Source of the DNA: an uncultured Lysobacteraceae bacterium
GTDB taxonomy: Bacteria > Pseudomonadota > Gammaproteobacteria > Xanthomonadales > Rhodanobacteraceae
Reading direction: 5' to 3'
NCBI GenBank assembly: GCA_946480705.1
Contig: CAMLLF010000276.1
Location: forward strand, 1-5,944
DNA length: 5,944 nucleotides
The notes under the pieces were generated by a model. The model had not been told where the DNA came from, ran no database searches, and was given only the letters and a program-made list of their open reading frames with translations. The translations under genes were made by a program, and so were the position numbers. Positions 1 to 5,944 of this stretch are shown one piece after another. Numbering within the stretch: position 1 is the stretch's first letter; the number at the start of each line of letters is the position of its first letter.

Positions 1-2730
1 GACGAGTGCGAGCTGTCCGCTCCACGCGAGCTCGCCGGCGCGCGCCGGCGGCCAGAGTCCGCCGTAACGCAGCCAGTCGGGCGGCCGCGCCGCAAGCTCG
101 GTGATGCCGCGCGCCGCCGCGTCGAAGAACACCCGCGCGGTGACGCGGTCGATGCGCGCGAACGCGGGATCGAGCGGTTCGCTGTCGGCGAGGCGTTCGG
201 GTTCGAGCGCATCGAGTCGCAGGCCGTGCTGGCGCAGCAGATGCTGTGCGGGCCGCCGGTAGTAGTCGAGCAGGCTCGCGAGCGCGATCGTGTCGGAGGA
301 CGCGTCGGCGACGGCGGCGGCGCCATCGAGGAAGGCCGCCGGCGGCGCGCCGTGTTCGCGCCGCAGCGCGAGCAGATCGCCGCGATACGAATACAGCGCC
401 GGATCGCTCGCATCGAAATAGCGCGCGTCGAACGGCTGCAGCGGATGCCGCACGAGCCAGGGCCGCGCTGCGTCGTGCGCGGCGATTCCGCGCAGGCCGT
501 GCGTCTCGTCGAGCAGCGCGAGCAGTTCGGCGAGCGGCGCGGCGGGATTGCGCGGCTTTCCGTCGCGCACGCTTTCGCCGATGTAGCTCAGATGCAGCAC
601 ATCGCGCGCGGCCATCACGGTTTCGAGAAACAGATAGCGGTCGTCGCTGCGCACGTCGCGGTCGCCGAGGCGCCGGTGCGCGGCCATCAGATCGAGGCCG
701 GCGTCGGAGCCCGCGCGCGGAAACGCGCCGTCGTCGAGGCCGAGCACGGCGACGACGCGAAACGGAATCGCGCGCTGCGGGACCATGCCGCAGACGGTCA
801 TGCCGCCGACGAGAAAGCGCTGGCGCTCCGACAGGGCGAGCAGGCGATCGCGCAGCACGTCGCGCACGACGTCGAACTCGACCTCGGCGTCGACGCCGGC
901 GTCGTCCGCGTCGCCGTCGAGGCTCAGGACCAGCCGGCGCAATTCCGCCAGCGCGTCGACGGCCGCCGCGTCGCCGAACTCGGCGCGAAACAGTTGATCG
1001 ACGAGCGCGAGGCAGCGCCGCGACCAGGCGCGCAGGCCGCGCCGCTGCGTCGCGTCGCGGCACAGCTGCGCGAGTTGCTGCAGCAGGCGGTCGAGCGCGC
1101 CGAGCACGTCGGCCTGCACGCCGTGCACGCCCTCGACCGGCACGATGACCTCGCCGTCAGGCAAGGTCAGCGCGGCAGCTTCGCCGTCGTCGCCGCTGCC
1201 GAGCACGTAGCCCGCGAGCAGGCGGTCCATGCCCCAGGCGAACGTGTGCTCGGCGATCGGCGGCACGCCGAGGCGCGCGCGGAATTCCGGATCGAGCGCC
1301 CAGGCCACGCGGCTGCGCGCGATCCAGTCCGACAGCAGATCGACACCGGCCGCATCGAGTCCGAGCGCGCGCGCGATCTCGGCAACGCCCAGCAGATCGA
1401 GCACCTGTGCGGCGCTGAGCCGCGTCGACGGCAGGTCGATGAGATTCGCGAACGCGAGCAGCAGCGGATGGCCCTGCAGCAGCGGCACGTCGGCGAGGTG
1501 ATACGGCAGCGCGCCGTGCGCGCGGCCCGCTTCGCCGAACACGGCCGGCAGCAGCGGCACATAGGCCTGGATGTCGGGCGCCATCACGACGATGTCCGAC
1601 GGCTTCAGGCTCGGATCTTCCTCGCGCTCGCGCAGCAGCGCGTCGCGCAGCACTTCGAGTTCGCGCAGCCGCGTGTGGCAGGCGTGCACGCGCAGGCTGC
1701 GGTCCCGGCGCGCGTCGGCATCGCCGGGCACCGGCGCGAGCAGCGACGGATCGAGCTGGCGGATGCTGTCCTGCAGCCGTGCGAGACGATGGACCGAGAC
1801 CGCGGGCCGTTCGTCCTCGCTGTGGCGGATGTCGACGGCGACATCGTCGTCGCCGGCCAGCGCGAGCATGAAGTGCTGGCCAAGCCGTCCCCAGCTCGCG
1901 AGCAGCGGATGGCCGAGGGTCAGGAACTCGCGCTCGGCGGCTTCGGAAAACGCACCGAGCGCGGCGAGGTTCTGCAGATAGCTGCGCTCGGGCCTGAGCC
2001 CGGCCCAGTATTCGCGGCACGGATCGGGCACATAGAGCACGACCGGCCGGCGCCGCGCGACCGCGCGCAGCGCGGCGAACTCGGTCGGCGCGAGATGGCT
2101 GATGCCGAACACATGCAGCGGTTCGTCGGCGAGCGCGTCCGGCGGCGCAGTGTCGAGCCGGCGCAGCAGCGCGGTCAGGCGCTCGCCGCGGTGCGGCAGC
2201 GCGATGCGCTCGCGCACGTCGCGCCACAGCGGCGCGAGAAACGTCGGCGCCGGCACGTCGTCGCGGCCGGCGCTCCAGGCCTGCAGCCAGTCGGGCCGGT
2301 AGACGAGATAGCGCACGTAGATCGCGGCGATCCGGTCGGCCAGCTGAAAGCGCCGCCGCGGCGCGTCAACGCCGCGCAGATAGCGCCGCACCGACGCGTC
2401 GCCGACCTGCGGCAGCAACTCGTGCACGCGCCAGCGCAGCGCCTCGCGCCGATATGGCCGCAGCGTGATCGCGGTTTCGCCGAGCAGGCGGCGCGCGAGC
2501 TGGTCGAACCAGGCGCTCGGCAGTTCGATCGCGATGTTCGCAGCGATGCCGCCGGCACCGCGCTCGCGCGCGATCGCACGCGCGAGCCACTGGCGGATGC
2601 CCGGATGCGCCGCGATCACGTCGAAGGGCTGCAGCGGCTGCGCCGGCGGGGCCGCGTCCATCAGGCTCAGCAGCGGCGGCAGCAGCGCCTCCAGCCGGCT
2701 GGCGCGATAGACGATGATTCCGTGCTGCAT
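1..2730 (-). CDS. recC: RecC, exodeoxyribonuclease V gamma subunit (partial, C-terminus missing)
   Basis: RecC is the non-catalytic subunit of RecBCD. It splits the duplex, scans the 3' strand for Chi and holds RecB and RecD together during double-strand break repair. The frame is open for 910 codons with no in-frame stop and leaves the window at its left edge. E. coli RecC has 1122 residues, so roughly the last 200 (most of the inactive nuclease-like domain) lie outside. Blocks that match E. coli RecC in order are: RYLVYRPDWL (140-149), PLLASWGRLG (275-284), EEDPSLKPSDIVVM (370-383), IPFRVVAVLGLDDGAFPR (655-672), DDRYLFLE (696-703) and SYIGESVRDG (715-724). The start is ATG at 2730-2728. The next in-frame codon upstream of interest is a TAG 11 codons back, with no other start between, so the start is firm although no good Shine-Dalgarno is visible. 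recB and recD would be expected downstream, beyond position 1. It is divergent from the cyclase remnant. Composition matches the neighbours. Confidence 0.95.
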   Translation of the reverse strand, partial: MQHGIIVYRASRLEALLPPLLSLMDAAPPAQPLQPFDVIAAHPGIRQWLARAIARERGAGGIAANIAIELPSAWFDQLARRLLGETAITLRPYRREALRWRVHELLPQVGDASVRRYLRGVDAPRRRFQLADRIAAIYVRYLVYRPDWLQAWSAGRDDVPAPTFLAPLWRDVRERIALPHRGERLTALLRRLDTAPPDALADEPLHVFGISHLAPTEFAALRAVARRRPVVLYVPDPCREYWAGLRPERSYLQNLAALGAFSEAAEREFLTLGHPLLASWGRLGQHFMLALAGDDDVAVDIRHSEDERPAVSVHRLARLQDSIRQLDPSLLAPVPGDADARRDRSLRVHACHTRLRELEVLRDALLREREEDPSLKPSDIVVMAPDIQAYVPLLPAVFGEAGRAHGALPYHLADVPLLQGHPLLLAFANLIDLPSTRLSAAQVLDLLGVAEIARALGLDAAGVDLLSDWIARSRVAWALDPEFRARLGVPPIAEHTFAWGMDRLLAGYVLGSGDDGEAAALTLPDGEVIVPVEGVHGVQADVLGALDRLLQQLAQLCRDATQRRGLRAWSRRCLALVDQLFRAEFGDAAAVDALAELRRLVLSLDGDADDAGVDAEVEFDVVRDVLRDRLLALSERQRFLVGGMTVCGMVPQRAIPFRVVAVLGLDDGAFPRAGSDAGLDLMAAHRRLGDRDVRSDDRYLFLETVMAARDVLHLSYIGESVRDGKPRNPAAPLAELLALLDETHGLRGIAAHDAARPWLVRHPLQPFDARYFDASDPALYSYRGDLLALRREHGAPPAAFLDGAAAVADASSDTIALASLLDYYRRPAQHLLRQHGLRLDALEPERLADSEPLDPAFARIDRVTARVFFDAAARGITELAARPPDWLRYGGLWPPARAGELAWSGQLALV

Positions 2731-2738
2731 GGACCCGC

Positions 2739-2754
2739 GGCTCGTGGACGAGCC
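2739..2754. repeat. Short inverted repeat just upstream of recC
   Basis: GGCTCGT and ACGAGCC are perfect complements separated by two bases, centred about 16 bases before the recC ATG. On the recC transcript it would form a small hairpin where the ribosome binding site should be. It could also be a protein-binding dyad between the divergent genes. In DNA this GC-rich a 7-bp dyad is only mildly unusual, so a function is uncertain. Confidence 0.3.
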
Positions 2755-2780
2755 CGCAGCCTAGCGCAAGCGGGCATGCG

Positions 2781-3774
2781 ATGGGTCTTTTCGCGGGCCT
2801 CGCCGCCGGCGCGCCGCGTCGACACGGCGTTGATAGCTGCGCCTGCTTTCCCGGCTACGCTGTCGCCGCCGCCGGCCCGGCGCGCTGGTTGCGGCGACCG
2901 GCCGAGCGCTCGGCCGCCCTCGCCCATCGCAACCGCCTGACCTTCGCGCTCGTCGCACTCGCCGGCGTCATGCTGCTCGTGCTCGCGACGTTCTTCGCGC
3001 TGCAGTGGCGCGCCAAGCAGCGCCTGCAGGCCGCCTACGAACGCTACCGCGGCAGCGAACGACGCTATCGCATGCTCGCTGACAATTCGCGCGATCTCGT
3101 CGTGCGCCTGCGCGCCGACGGCCGGCGGCTCTACGTGCCGCCGTCGGCGAAGAAAATGCCCGGCGGGACGCCCGAAGAACTCGTCGAACCGCGCTCGGCC
3201 TGCAGCGAATACGGAACTCGTGCATCCGGACGATCGCGCGCCGCTGCGAGCCGTGCTCGCGCGGCTCGTCGGCGACGAAGTCATCGTCGAGTTCGCACGC
3301 CGGCTCGGCGCCTGCGTGCGCGCCGAAGACCCCGTCGCGCGGCTCGGCGGCGACGAATTCGTCGTGCTCGTCGAGGATCTCGAAGGCGCCGTCACGGCGG
3401 AAGCCATCGCCGCGAAACTCCTCGTCGCGATGCACGACGACGTCGCGACCAGCGACGGTCCGATCCGCATGACCACCAGCGTCGGCGTCGCCGTCAGCCA
3501 CGGCCGCATCGATCCGATCGCCCTCGTCGCGCTCGCCGACCAGACGCTCTACGCCGCCACGAGCGCCGGCCGCAATACCTATCGCGTGCGCAACGCGAAG
3601 GAATCGGCTGGCGCCGAGGAACGGCAGGTTGCGCCGAGCGCGGCGAACTGCAACATCGCGGCGCTCGCGCGAGCCGCCCCGCATGACGCCACATCCGATG
3701 GTTCCGCTTCGCCGCCGAAGATTGGCCGGAAATGCCCCTCTTCCCCTCTTGCGGACACTTATGCTCATTCGTAG
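2781..3774 (+). pseudogene. Decayed membrane-anchored PAS-GGDEF diguanylate cyclase
   Basis: An intact version would make cyclic di-GMP at the inner membrane in response to a PAS-sensed signal. The first frame (from ATG 2781) encodes one hydrophobic segment (residues about 53-76, LTFALVALAGVMLLVLATFF), a charged linker, and the start of a PAS domain (SERRYRMLADNSRDLVVRL, then TPEELVEP at 130-137). Between about 3195 and 3214 the PAS homology jumps to the next frame, which continues as ELVHPDDRAPLRAVLARL. That frame then runs directly into GDEVIVEFARRL (3271-3306), the middle of a GGDEF domain. The end of PAS/PAC and the first half of GGDEF, including the DxLTxLxNR signature and the metal-binding LDxDxFKxxND stretch, are absent. 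The inhibitory-site RAED (3319-3330), GGDEF (3346-3360) and LYAATSAGRNTYRV are still readable. It cannot be catalytic as it stands. The tail after about 3595 has no recognisable homology, and the stop (3772-3774) falls inside the nadM control region. The extracytoplasmic part may also have been lost, since only one membrane segment remains. Confidence 0.85.
3735..3750 (+). repeat. Perfect tandem octamer (CCCCTCTT x2)
   Basis: CCCCTCTT occurs at 3735-3742 and again at 3743-3750 without a gap, giving a 16-base all-pyrimidine run. The second copy overlaps the first two bases of the proposed -35 element of nadM. It may be a binding site, a slippage-prone tract or chance. No other copies were noticed in the window. 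Confidence 0.55.
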
Positions 3775-3777
3775 CAT
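3749..3777 (+). promoter_or_regulatory. Candidate sigma70-type promoter for nadM-nadV
   Basis: TTGCGG (3749-3754) and TAGCAT (3772-3777) are separated by exactly 17 bases. The first matches the -35 consensus at three positions and the second matches the -10 consensus at four. Transcription would start near 3784, leaving a leader of about 45 bases before the nadM ATG. The stretch is clearly more AT-rich than the rest of the window. The elements are imperfect, so this is a by-eye proposal. Confidence 0.45.
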
Positions 3778-3779
3778 AA
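3759..3779. promoter_or_regulatory. Candidate operator: 7-7-7 palindrome upstream of nadM
   Basis: TTATGCT (3759-3765) and AGCATAA (3773-3779) are perfect complements around a 7-base spacer, a 21-base dyad. It covers the spacer and -10 region of the proposed promoter, where a bound repressor would block transcription. It sits 51 bases before nadM, the first gene of an NAD salvage pair. NrtR, the Nudix-related repressor of NAD genes, binds palindromes of about this size in front of nadM/nadV operons in several proteobacteria. The regulator gene is not in the window and the half-site cannot be assigned to it from sequence alone, so the identity of the binding protein is an inference. Confidence 0.6.
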
Positions 3780-3819
3780 CCGCACGTCACGGATAGACCG
3801 CGACGCTTCCATCCGCATC

Positions 3820-3825
3820 GAGGGA
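3820..3825 (+). promoter_or_regulatory. Ribosome binding site of nadM
   Basis: GAGGGA ends five bases before the ATG at 3831 and supports that start, which also begins the conserved MRFDYLVFIGRFEPFHNGH N-terminus. Confidence 0.65.
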
Positions 3826-3830
3826 TTCTC

Positions 3831-4865
3831 ATGCGCTTCGACTATCTGGTTTTCATCGGCCGTTTCGAACCCTTCCACAACGGCCATCTCGCCGTGCTGC
3901 GTCACGCGCTGGCCATCGCCGGCAAGGTGATCGTCCTGATCGGTTCGGCCGGCAAGCCGCGCAGCACACGCAATCCCTGGAACGCCAACGAGCGCGACGT
4001 CATGATCCGCGCCGCCGCCGGCGCTGACGCGGACCGCCTGCTGCTGCAGCCGCTGGCCGACCATCTCTACAACGAAGCCGCCTGGATCGGCGCCGTGCAG
4101 CGCCAGGTCGCCGCGGCGATCGCCGCCGACGGCGGCAGCGAGGCGGCGCGCATCGGCCTCGTCGGCCGCGACAAGGACGCATCGAGCTACTACCTGCGCG
4201 AGTTTCCGCAATGGGAACTGTGCAATGTGCAGCATTGTGAAGTCATGTCGGCGACCGAGATCCGCGAGCACCTGTTCAGCGCCGACGAAGGCGGCCAGCT
4301 GCTGATCCGCGCGAACGTGCCCGCGCCGGTCTGCGCGATGCTCGAAGCGTTCCGCCGCACCCCTGGCTATGCGCAGCTTTCGCGCGAATTCACGTTCCTG
4401 CGCAACTACCGCAAGGCCTGGGACGGCGCGCCGTATCCGCCGACGTTCGTCACCGTCGATGCCGTCGTGGTGCACAGCGGGCACGTGCTGCTCGTGCGCC
4501 GCGGCGCCGAGCCCGGCAAGGGCCTGTGGGCGCTGCCGGGCGGCTTCGTCGGCCAGGAAGAGATGCTGCTCGACGCCTGCCTGCGCGAACTGCGTGAGGA
4601 AACGCGGCTGAAGATTCCGGCCGCCGTGCTCAAGGGCTCGCTTGCCGGCCAGCGCGTGTTCGACCATCCGGACCGCTCGCAGCGCGGTCGCACGATCACT
4701 CACGCGTTCCACTTCGCGTTCACCAGCGGAGAACTGCCGCCCGTGCGCGGCAGCGACGATGCGGCCAAGGCGCAATGGCTGCCGCTCGCCGACGCGCTGA
4801 ACCTCGAAGAGCAGTTCTTCGAAGACCACCATCACATCCTGCAGCACTTCCTCGGCATGAGCTGA
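3831..4865 (+). CDS. nadM: Bifunctional nicotinamide-nucleotide adenylyltransferase / Nudix hydrolase
   Basis: This cytoplasmic enzyme joins NMN and ATP to give NAD+ and pyrophosphate. A second, Nudix domain in this family (e.g. Synechocystis Slr0787, Francisella NadM-Nudix) hydrolyses ADP-ribose-type compounds. The 344-residue length is normal for the fusion. The adenylyltransferase domain (about 1-175) carries the nucleotide-binding GRFEPFHNGH (10-19, including HxGH at 16-19) and the C-terminal SATEIRE (140-146), equivalent to the ISSTxxR motif. After a linker, the Nudix domain (about 200-340) has its box at 238-260, running from GFVGQEE to RELREETRL. The catalytic REL-x-EE glutamates are present. 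The usual glycine near the end of the box is arginine (R259), which I believe is seen in other members of this fused family. It is the first gene of the pair with nadV, starting behind a good Shine-Dalgarno and a palindromic control site. No frameshift or truncation is visible. Confidence 0.96.
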   Translation: MRFDYLVFIGRFEPFHNGHLAVLRHALAIAGKVIVLIGSAGKPRSTRNPWNANERDVMIRAAAGADADRLLLQPLADHLYNEAAWIGAVQRQVAAAIAADGGSEAARIGLVGRDKDASSYYLREFPQWELCNVQHCEVMSATEIREHLFSADEGGQLLIRANVPAPVCAMLEAFRRTPGYAQLSREFTFLRNYRKAWDGAPYPPTFVTVDAVVVHSGHVLLVRRGAEPGKGLWALPGGFVGQEEMLLDACLRELREETRLKIPAAVLKGSLAGQRVFDHPDRSQRGRTITHAFHFAFTSGELPPVRGSDDAAKAQWLPLADALNLEEQFFEDHHHILQHFLGMS

Positions 4866-4882
4866 AGCGCGCAGCGCACGTC

Positions 4883-4902
4883 GCGCGAACGTCGTTTCGC
4901 GC
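4883..4902. repeat. Inverted repeat in the nadM-nadV gap
   Basis: GCGCGAA (4883-4889) and TTCGCGC (4896-4902) are perfect complements around a six-base loop, so the transcript could fold a stable GC-rich hairpin about 50 bases before nadV. No T run follows it, so it does not look like an intrinsic terminator. It might instead tune the relative expression or stability of the two halves of the message. Confidence 0.4.
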
Positions 4903-4938
4903 CGGCACCGGAAAGACCGGCGGCCGTCGAATTCGCGG

Positions 4939-4945
4939 AAGGAGA
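4939..4945 (+). promoter_or_regulatory. Ribosome binding site of nadV
   Basis: AAGGAGA is a near-perfect Shine-Dalgarno, six bases before the ATG at 4952. It fixes the nadV start and suggests strong translation. Confidence 0.8.
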
Positions 4946-4951
4946 TTCCGT

Positions 4952-5944
4952 ATGCGTCACCTCGACAACCTGATCCTCAACACCGACAGCTACAAGGCCA
5001 GCCACTGGCTGCAGTATCCGCCGCAGACCGAAGCGACGTTCTTCTACGTCGAGTCGCGCGGCGGCGTCTACGAGCGGACCGTGTTCTTCGGCCTTCAGGC
5101 GATCCTCAAGGAGTACCTGAGCAAGCCCGTCACGCATGCCGACGTCGACGAGGCGCGCGACTTTTTCGCCGCGCACGGCGAGCCGTTCAACGAAGCCGGA
5201 TGGCGCCATATCGTCGACGCGCACGGCGGGCACTTGCCGCTGCGCATCCGCGCCGTTCCCGAAGGCACCGTCGTGCCGACGCATCACGCGCTCGTCACGG
5301 TCGAGTCGACCGATCCGGCGTGTTGCTGGCTGCCGTCGTATCTCGAAACGCTGCTGCTGCGGCTCTGGTATCCGGTCACGGTCGCGACGCAGAGCTGGCA
5401 CCTGAAGCAACTGATCCGCCAGTACCTCGACCTGTCCTGCGACGATCCCGAAAGCCAGATCGGCTTCAAGCTGCACGACTTCGGCGCGCGCGGCGTGTCG
5501 AGCGCCGAGTCGGCCGGACTCGGCGCCGCGGCGCATCTCGTGAATTTCCTCGGCACCGATACGGTGTCGGGCGTGCTCACGGCGCGCGCGTATTACGGAG
5601 AGCCGATGGCCGGCTATTCGATCCCGGCGGCGGAACACTCGACGATCACGAGCTGGGGCCGCGACCGCGAGGTCGATGCGTACCGCAACATGCTGCGCCA
5701 GTTCGCGAAGCCCGGCGCGCTCGTCGCCGTCGTCTCGGACAGCTACGACATCTACACCGCGATTCGCGAGCACTGGGGCAAGACGCTGCGCGAGGACGTC
5801 ATCGCGAGCGGCGCGACCGTCGTCGTGCGTCCCGACTCGGGCGAGCCGGTCGACGTGGTGATCGCCGGAGCGGGCCCCGCGGGGCTCGCAGCCGCGATCC
5901 GGCTCAAGCAGTTGGACCCGAACCTCGAGGTCGTGGTGCTCGAG
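4952..5944 (+). CDS. nadV: Nicotinamide phosphoribosyltransferase, 3' end replaced by flavoprotein-like sequence (partial at window edge)
   Basis: NadV (bacterial NAMPT) makes NMN from nicotinamide and PRPP, feeding the NadM reaction encoded just upstream. The frame is open for 331 codons to the window end with no stop. The NAMPT signature is clear: TDSYKASHW near the N-terminus, HDFGARGVSS (175-184), GTDTVSG (201-207), GYSIPAAEHSTITSWG (220-235), SDSYDIY, and VVRPDSG (291-297). By alignment from memory with human NAMPT, F177, D203, H229 and R293 correspond to F193 (stacking on nicotinamide), D219 (amide selectivity), H247 (phosphorylated histidine) and R311. Bacterial NadV is usually about 460-490 residues and continues after RPDSG with a helix and later the GDG phosphate/ribose-binding loop. 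Here, after about residue 300, the protein turns into a Rossmann FAD-binding motif instead, so the last third of NadV is missing. As read, the product would not be a functional NAMPT. The true gene is probably complete in the organism. Confidence 0.93.
   Translation, partial: MRHLDNLILNTDSYKASHWLQYPPQTEATFFYVESRGGVYERTVFFGLQAILKEYLSKPVTHADVDEARDFFAAHGEPFNEAGWRHIVDAHGGHLPLRIRAVPEGTVVPTHHALVTVESTDPACCWLPSYLETLLLRLWYPVTVATQSWHLKQLIRQYLDLSCDDPESQIGFKLHDFGARGVSSAESAGLGAAAHLVNFLGTDTVSGVLTARAYYGEPMAGYSIPAAEHSTITSWGRDREVDAYRNMLRQFAKPGALVAVVSDSYDIYTAIREHWGKTLREDVIASGATVVVRPDSGEPVDVVIAGAGPAGLAAAIRLKQLDPNLEVVVLE
5852..5944 (+). other. FAD-binding N-terminus resembling ETF:ubiquinone oxidoreductase, in frame with nadV
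   Basis: The translation from D301 to E331 begins DVVIAGAGPAG and continues LAAAIRLKQLDPNLEVVVLE. This is a textbook beta-alpha-beta dinucleotide fold: GxGxxG at residues 306-311 and an acidic residue (E331) closing the second strand. The helix sequence LAAAIRLKQL followed by VVVLE is what I recall from the start of electron-transfer-flavoprotein:ubiquinone oxidoreductase, a membrane-bound FAD/[4Fe-4S] enzyme. Other FAD oxidoreductases of the same fold are possible. Nothing like this belongs in NAMPT. The switch is in frame and lies in or near GTCGACGTGGTGATC (5849-5863), where both families could plausibly read (V)DVV(I). The evidence is only about 30 codons and the window stops there. Confidence 0.75.

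Noticed and set aside
226..2940. 904-codon open frame on the plus strand across recC
   Set aside because: It is the exact antisense codon register of recC, with a composition dominated by R, A, Q and E and no recognisable domain. High GC at third positions keeps it free of stops. recC on the other strand has clear homology.
3195..3300. Programmed ribosomal frameshift linking the two halves of the cyclase
   Set aside because: No slippery heptamer or downstream structure was seen, and frameshifting could not restore the missing PAS/GGDEF segment.
3663..3674. Perfect 12-base palindrome GCTCGCGCGAGC
   Set aside because: Such CG-rich palindromes arise readily in this composition. It has no loop, no T tract and no gene start nearby, so neither a terminator nor an operator is supported.
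2968..3777. Minus-strand open frame of 269 codons over the cyclase remnant
   Set aside because: It is arginine/alanine-rich with no domain, and the plus strand carries recognisable PAS and GGDEF motifs.
3765..4847. 360-codon open frame on the minus strand over nadM
   Set aside because: It is an antisense shadow of nadM, which has unambiguous catalytic motifs. The antisense product is low-complexity and unrecognisable.
4832..5773. 313-codon open frame on the minus strand over nadV
   Set aside because: It is an antisense shadow of nadV, whose NAMPT motifs are conserved across the whole stretch.
1..5944. tRNA, rRNA, CRISPR array, insertion sequence, defence system or riboswitch
   Set aside because: I saw no clover-leaf arms, regularly spaced repeats, transposase motifs, terminal repeats or defence-gene domains anywhere in the window.

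Overview
The window is strongly GC-rich (about 70% by eye), with GC-ending codons throughout, which leaves many antisense frames open. Gene content and protein flavour point to a high-GC proteobacterium, probably Gamma- (Xanthomonadales-like) or Betaproteobacteria (Burkholderiales-like). I cannot fix the genus from sequence alone.

Layout: (1) Positions 1-2730, minus strand: the first 910 codons of recC, the Chi-recognising subunit of RecBCD. It is intact as far as it goes and runs off the left edge. (2) Positions 2781-3774, plus strand, divergent from recC: the remains of a membrane-anchored PAS-GGDEF diguanylate cyclase. It is broken by a frameshift inside the PAS domain and by a loss of roughly 130-150 residues that joins the PAS domain to the second half of GGDEF. 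(3) Positions 3735-3830: a compact control region with a tandem octamer, a plausible promoter and a perfect 7-7-7 inverted repeat lying on that promoter. (4) Positions 3831-4865: an intact bifunctional NMN adenylyltransferase/Nudix hydrolase (nadM type). (5) From 4952: nadV, nicotinamide phosphoribosyltransferase, 86 bases downstream in the same direction.

Together nadV and nadM form the short nicotinamide salvage route: NadV turns nicotinamide plus PRPP into NMN, and NadM turns NMN plus ATP into NAD+. The Nudix domain probably cleaves ADP-ribose or a related product. The promoter-proximal palindrome is a good candidate operator for NAD-responsive control of both genes.

The most striking anomaly is at the right edge. 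The nadV reading frame is normal up to its RPDSG substrate-binding motif (residues 293-297). Within a few codons it then becomes, without a frame break, the N-terminal FAD-binding Rossmann motif of a flavoprotein resembling electron-transfer-flavoprotein:ubiquinone oxidoreductase. This is either a recombination product or, more likely, an assembly chimera formed at a short shared sequence. I found no RNA genes, CRISPR array, insertion sequence or complete novel system.
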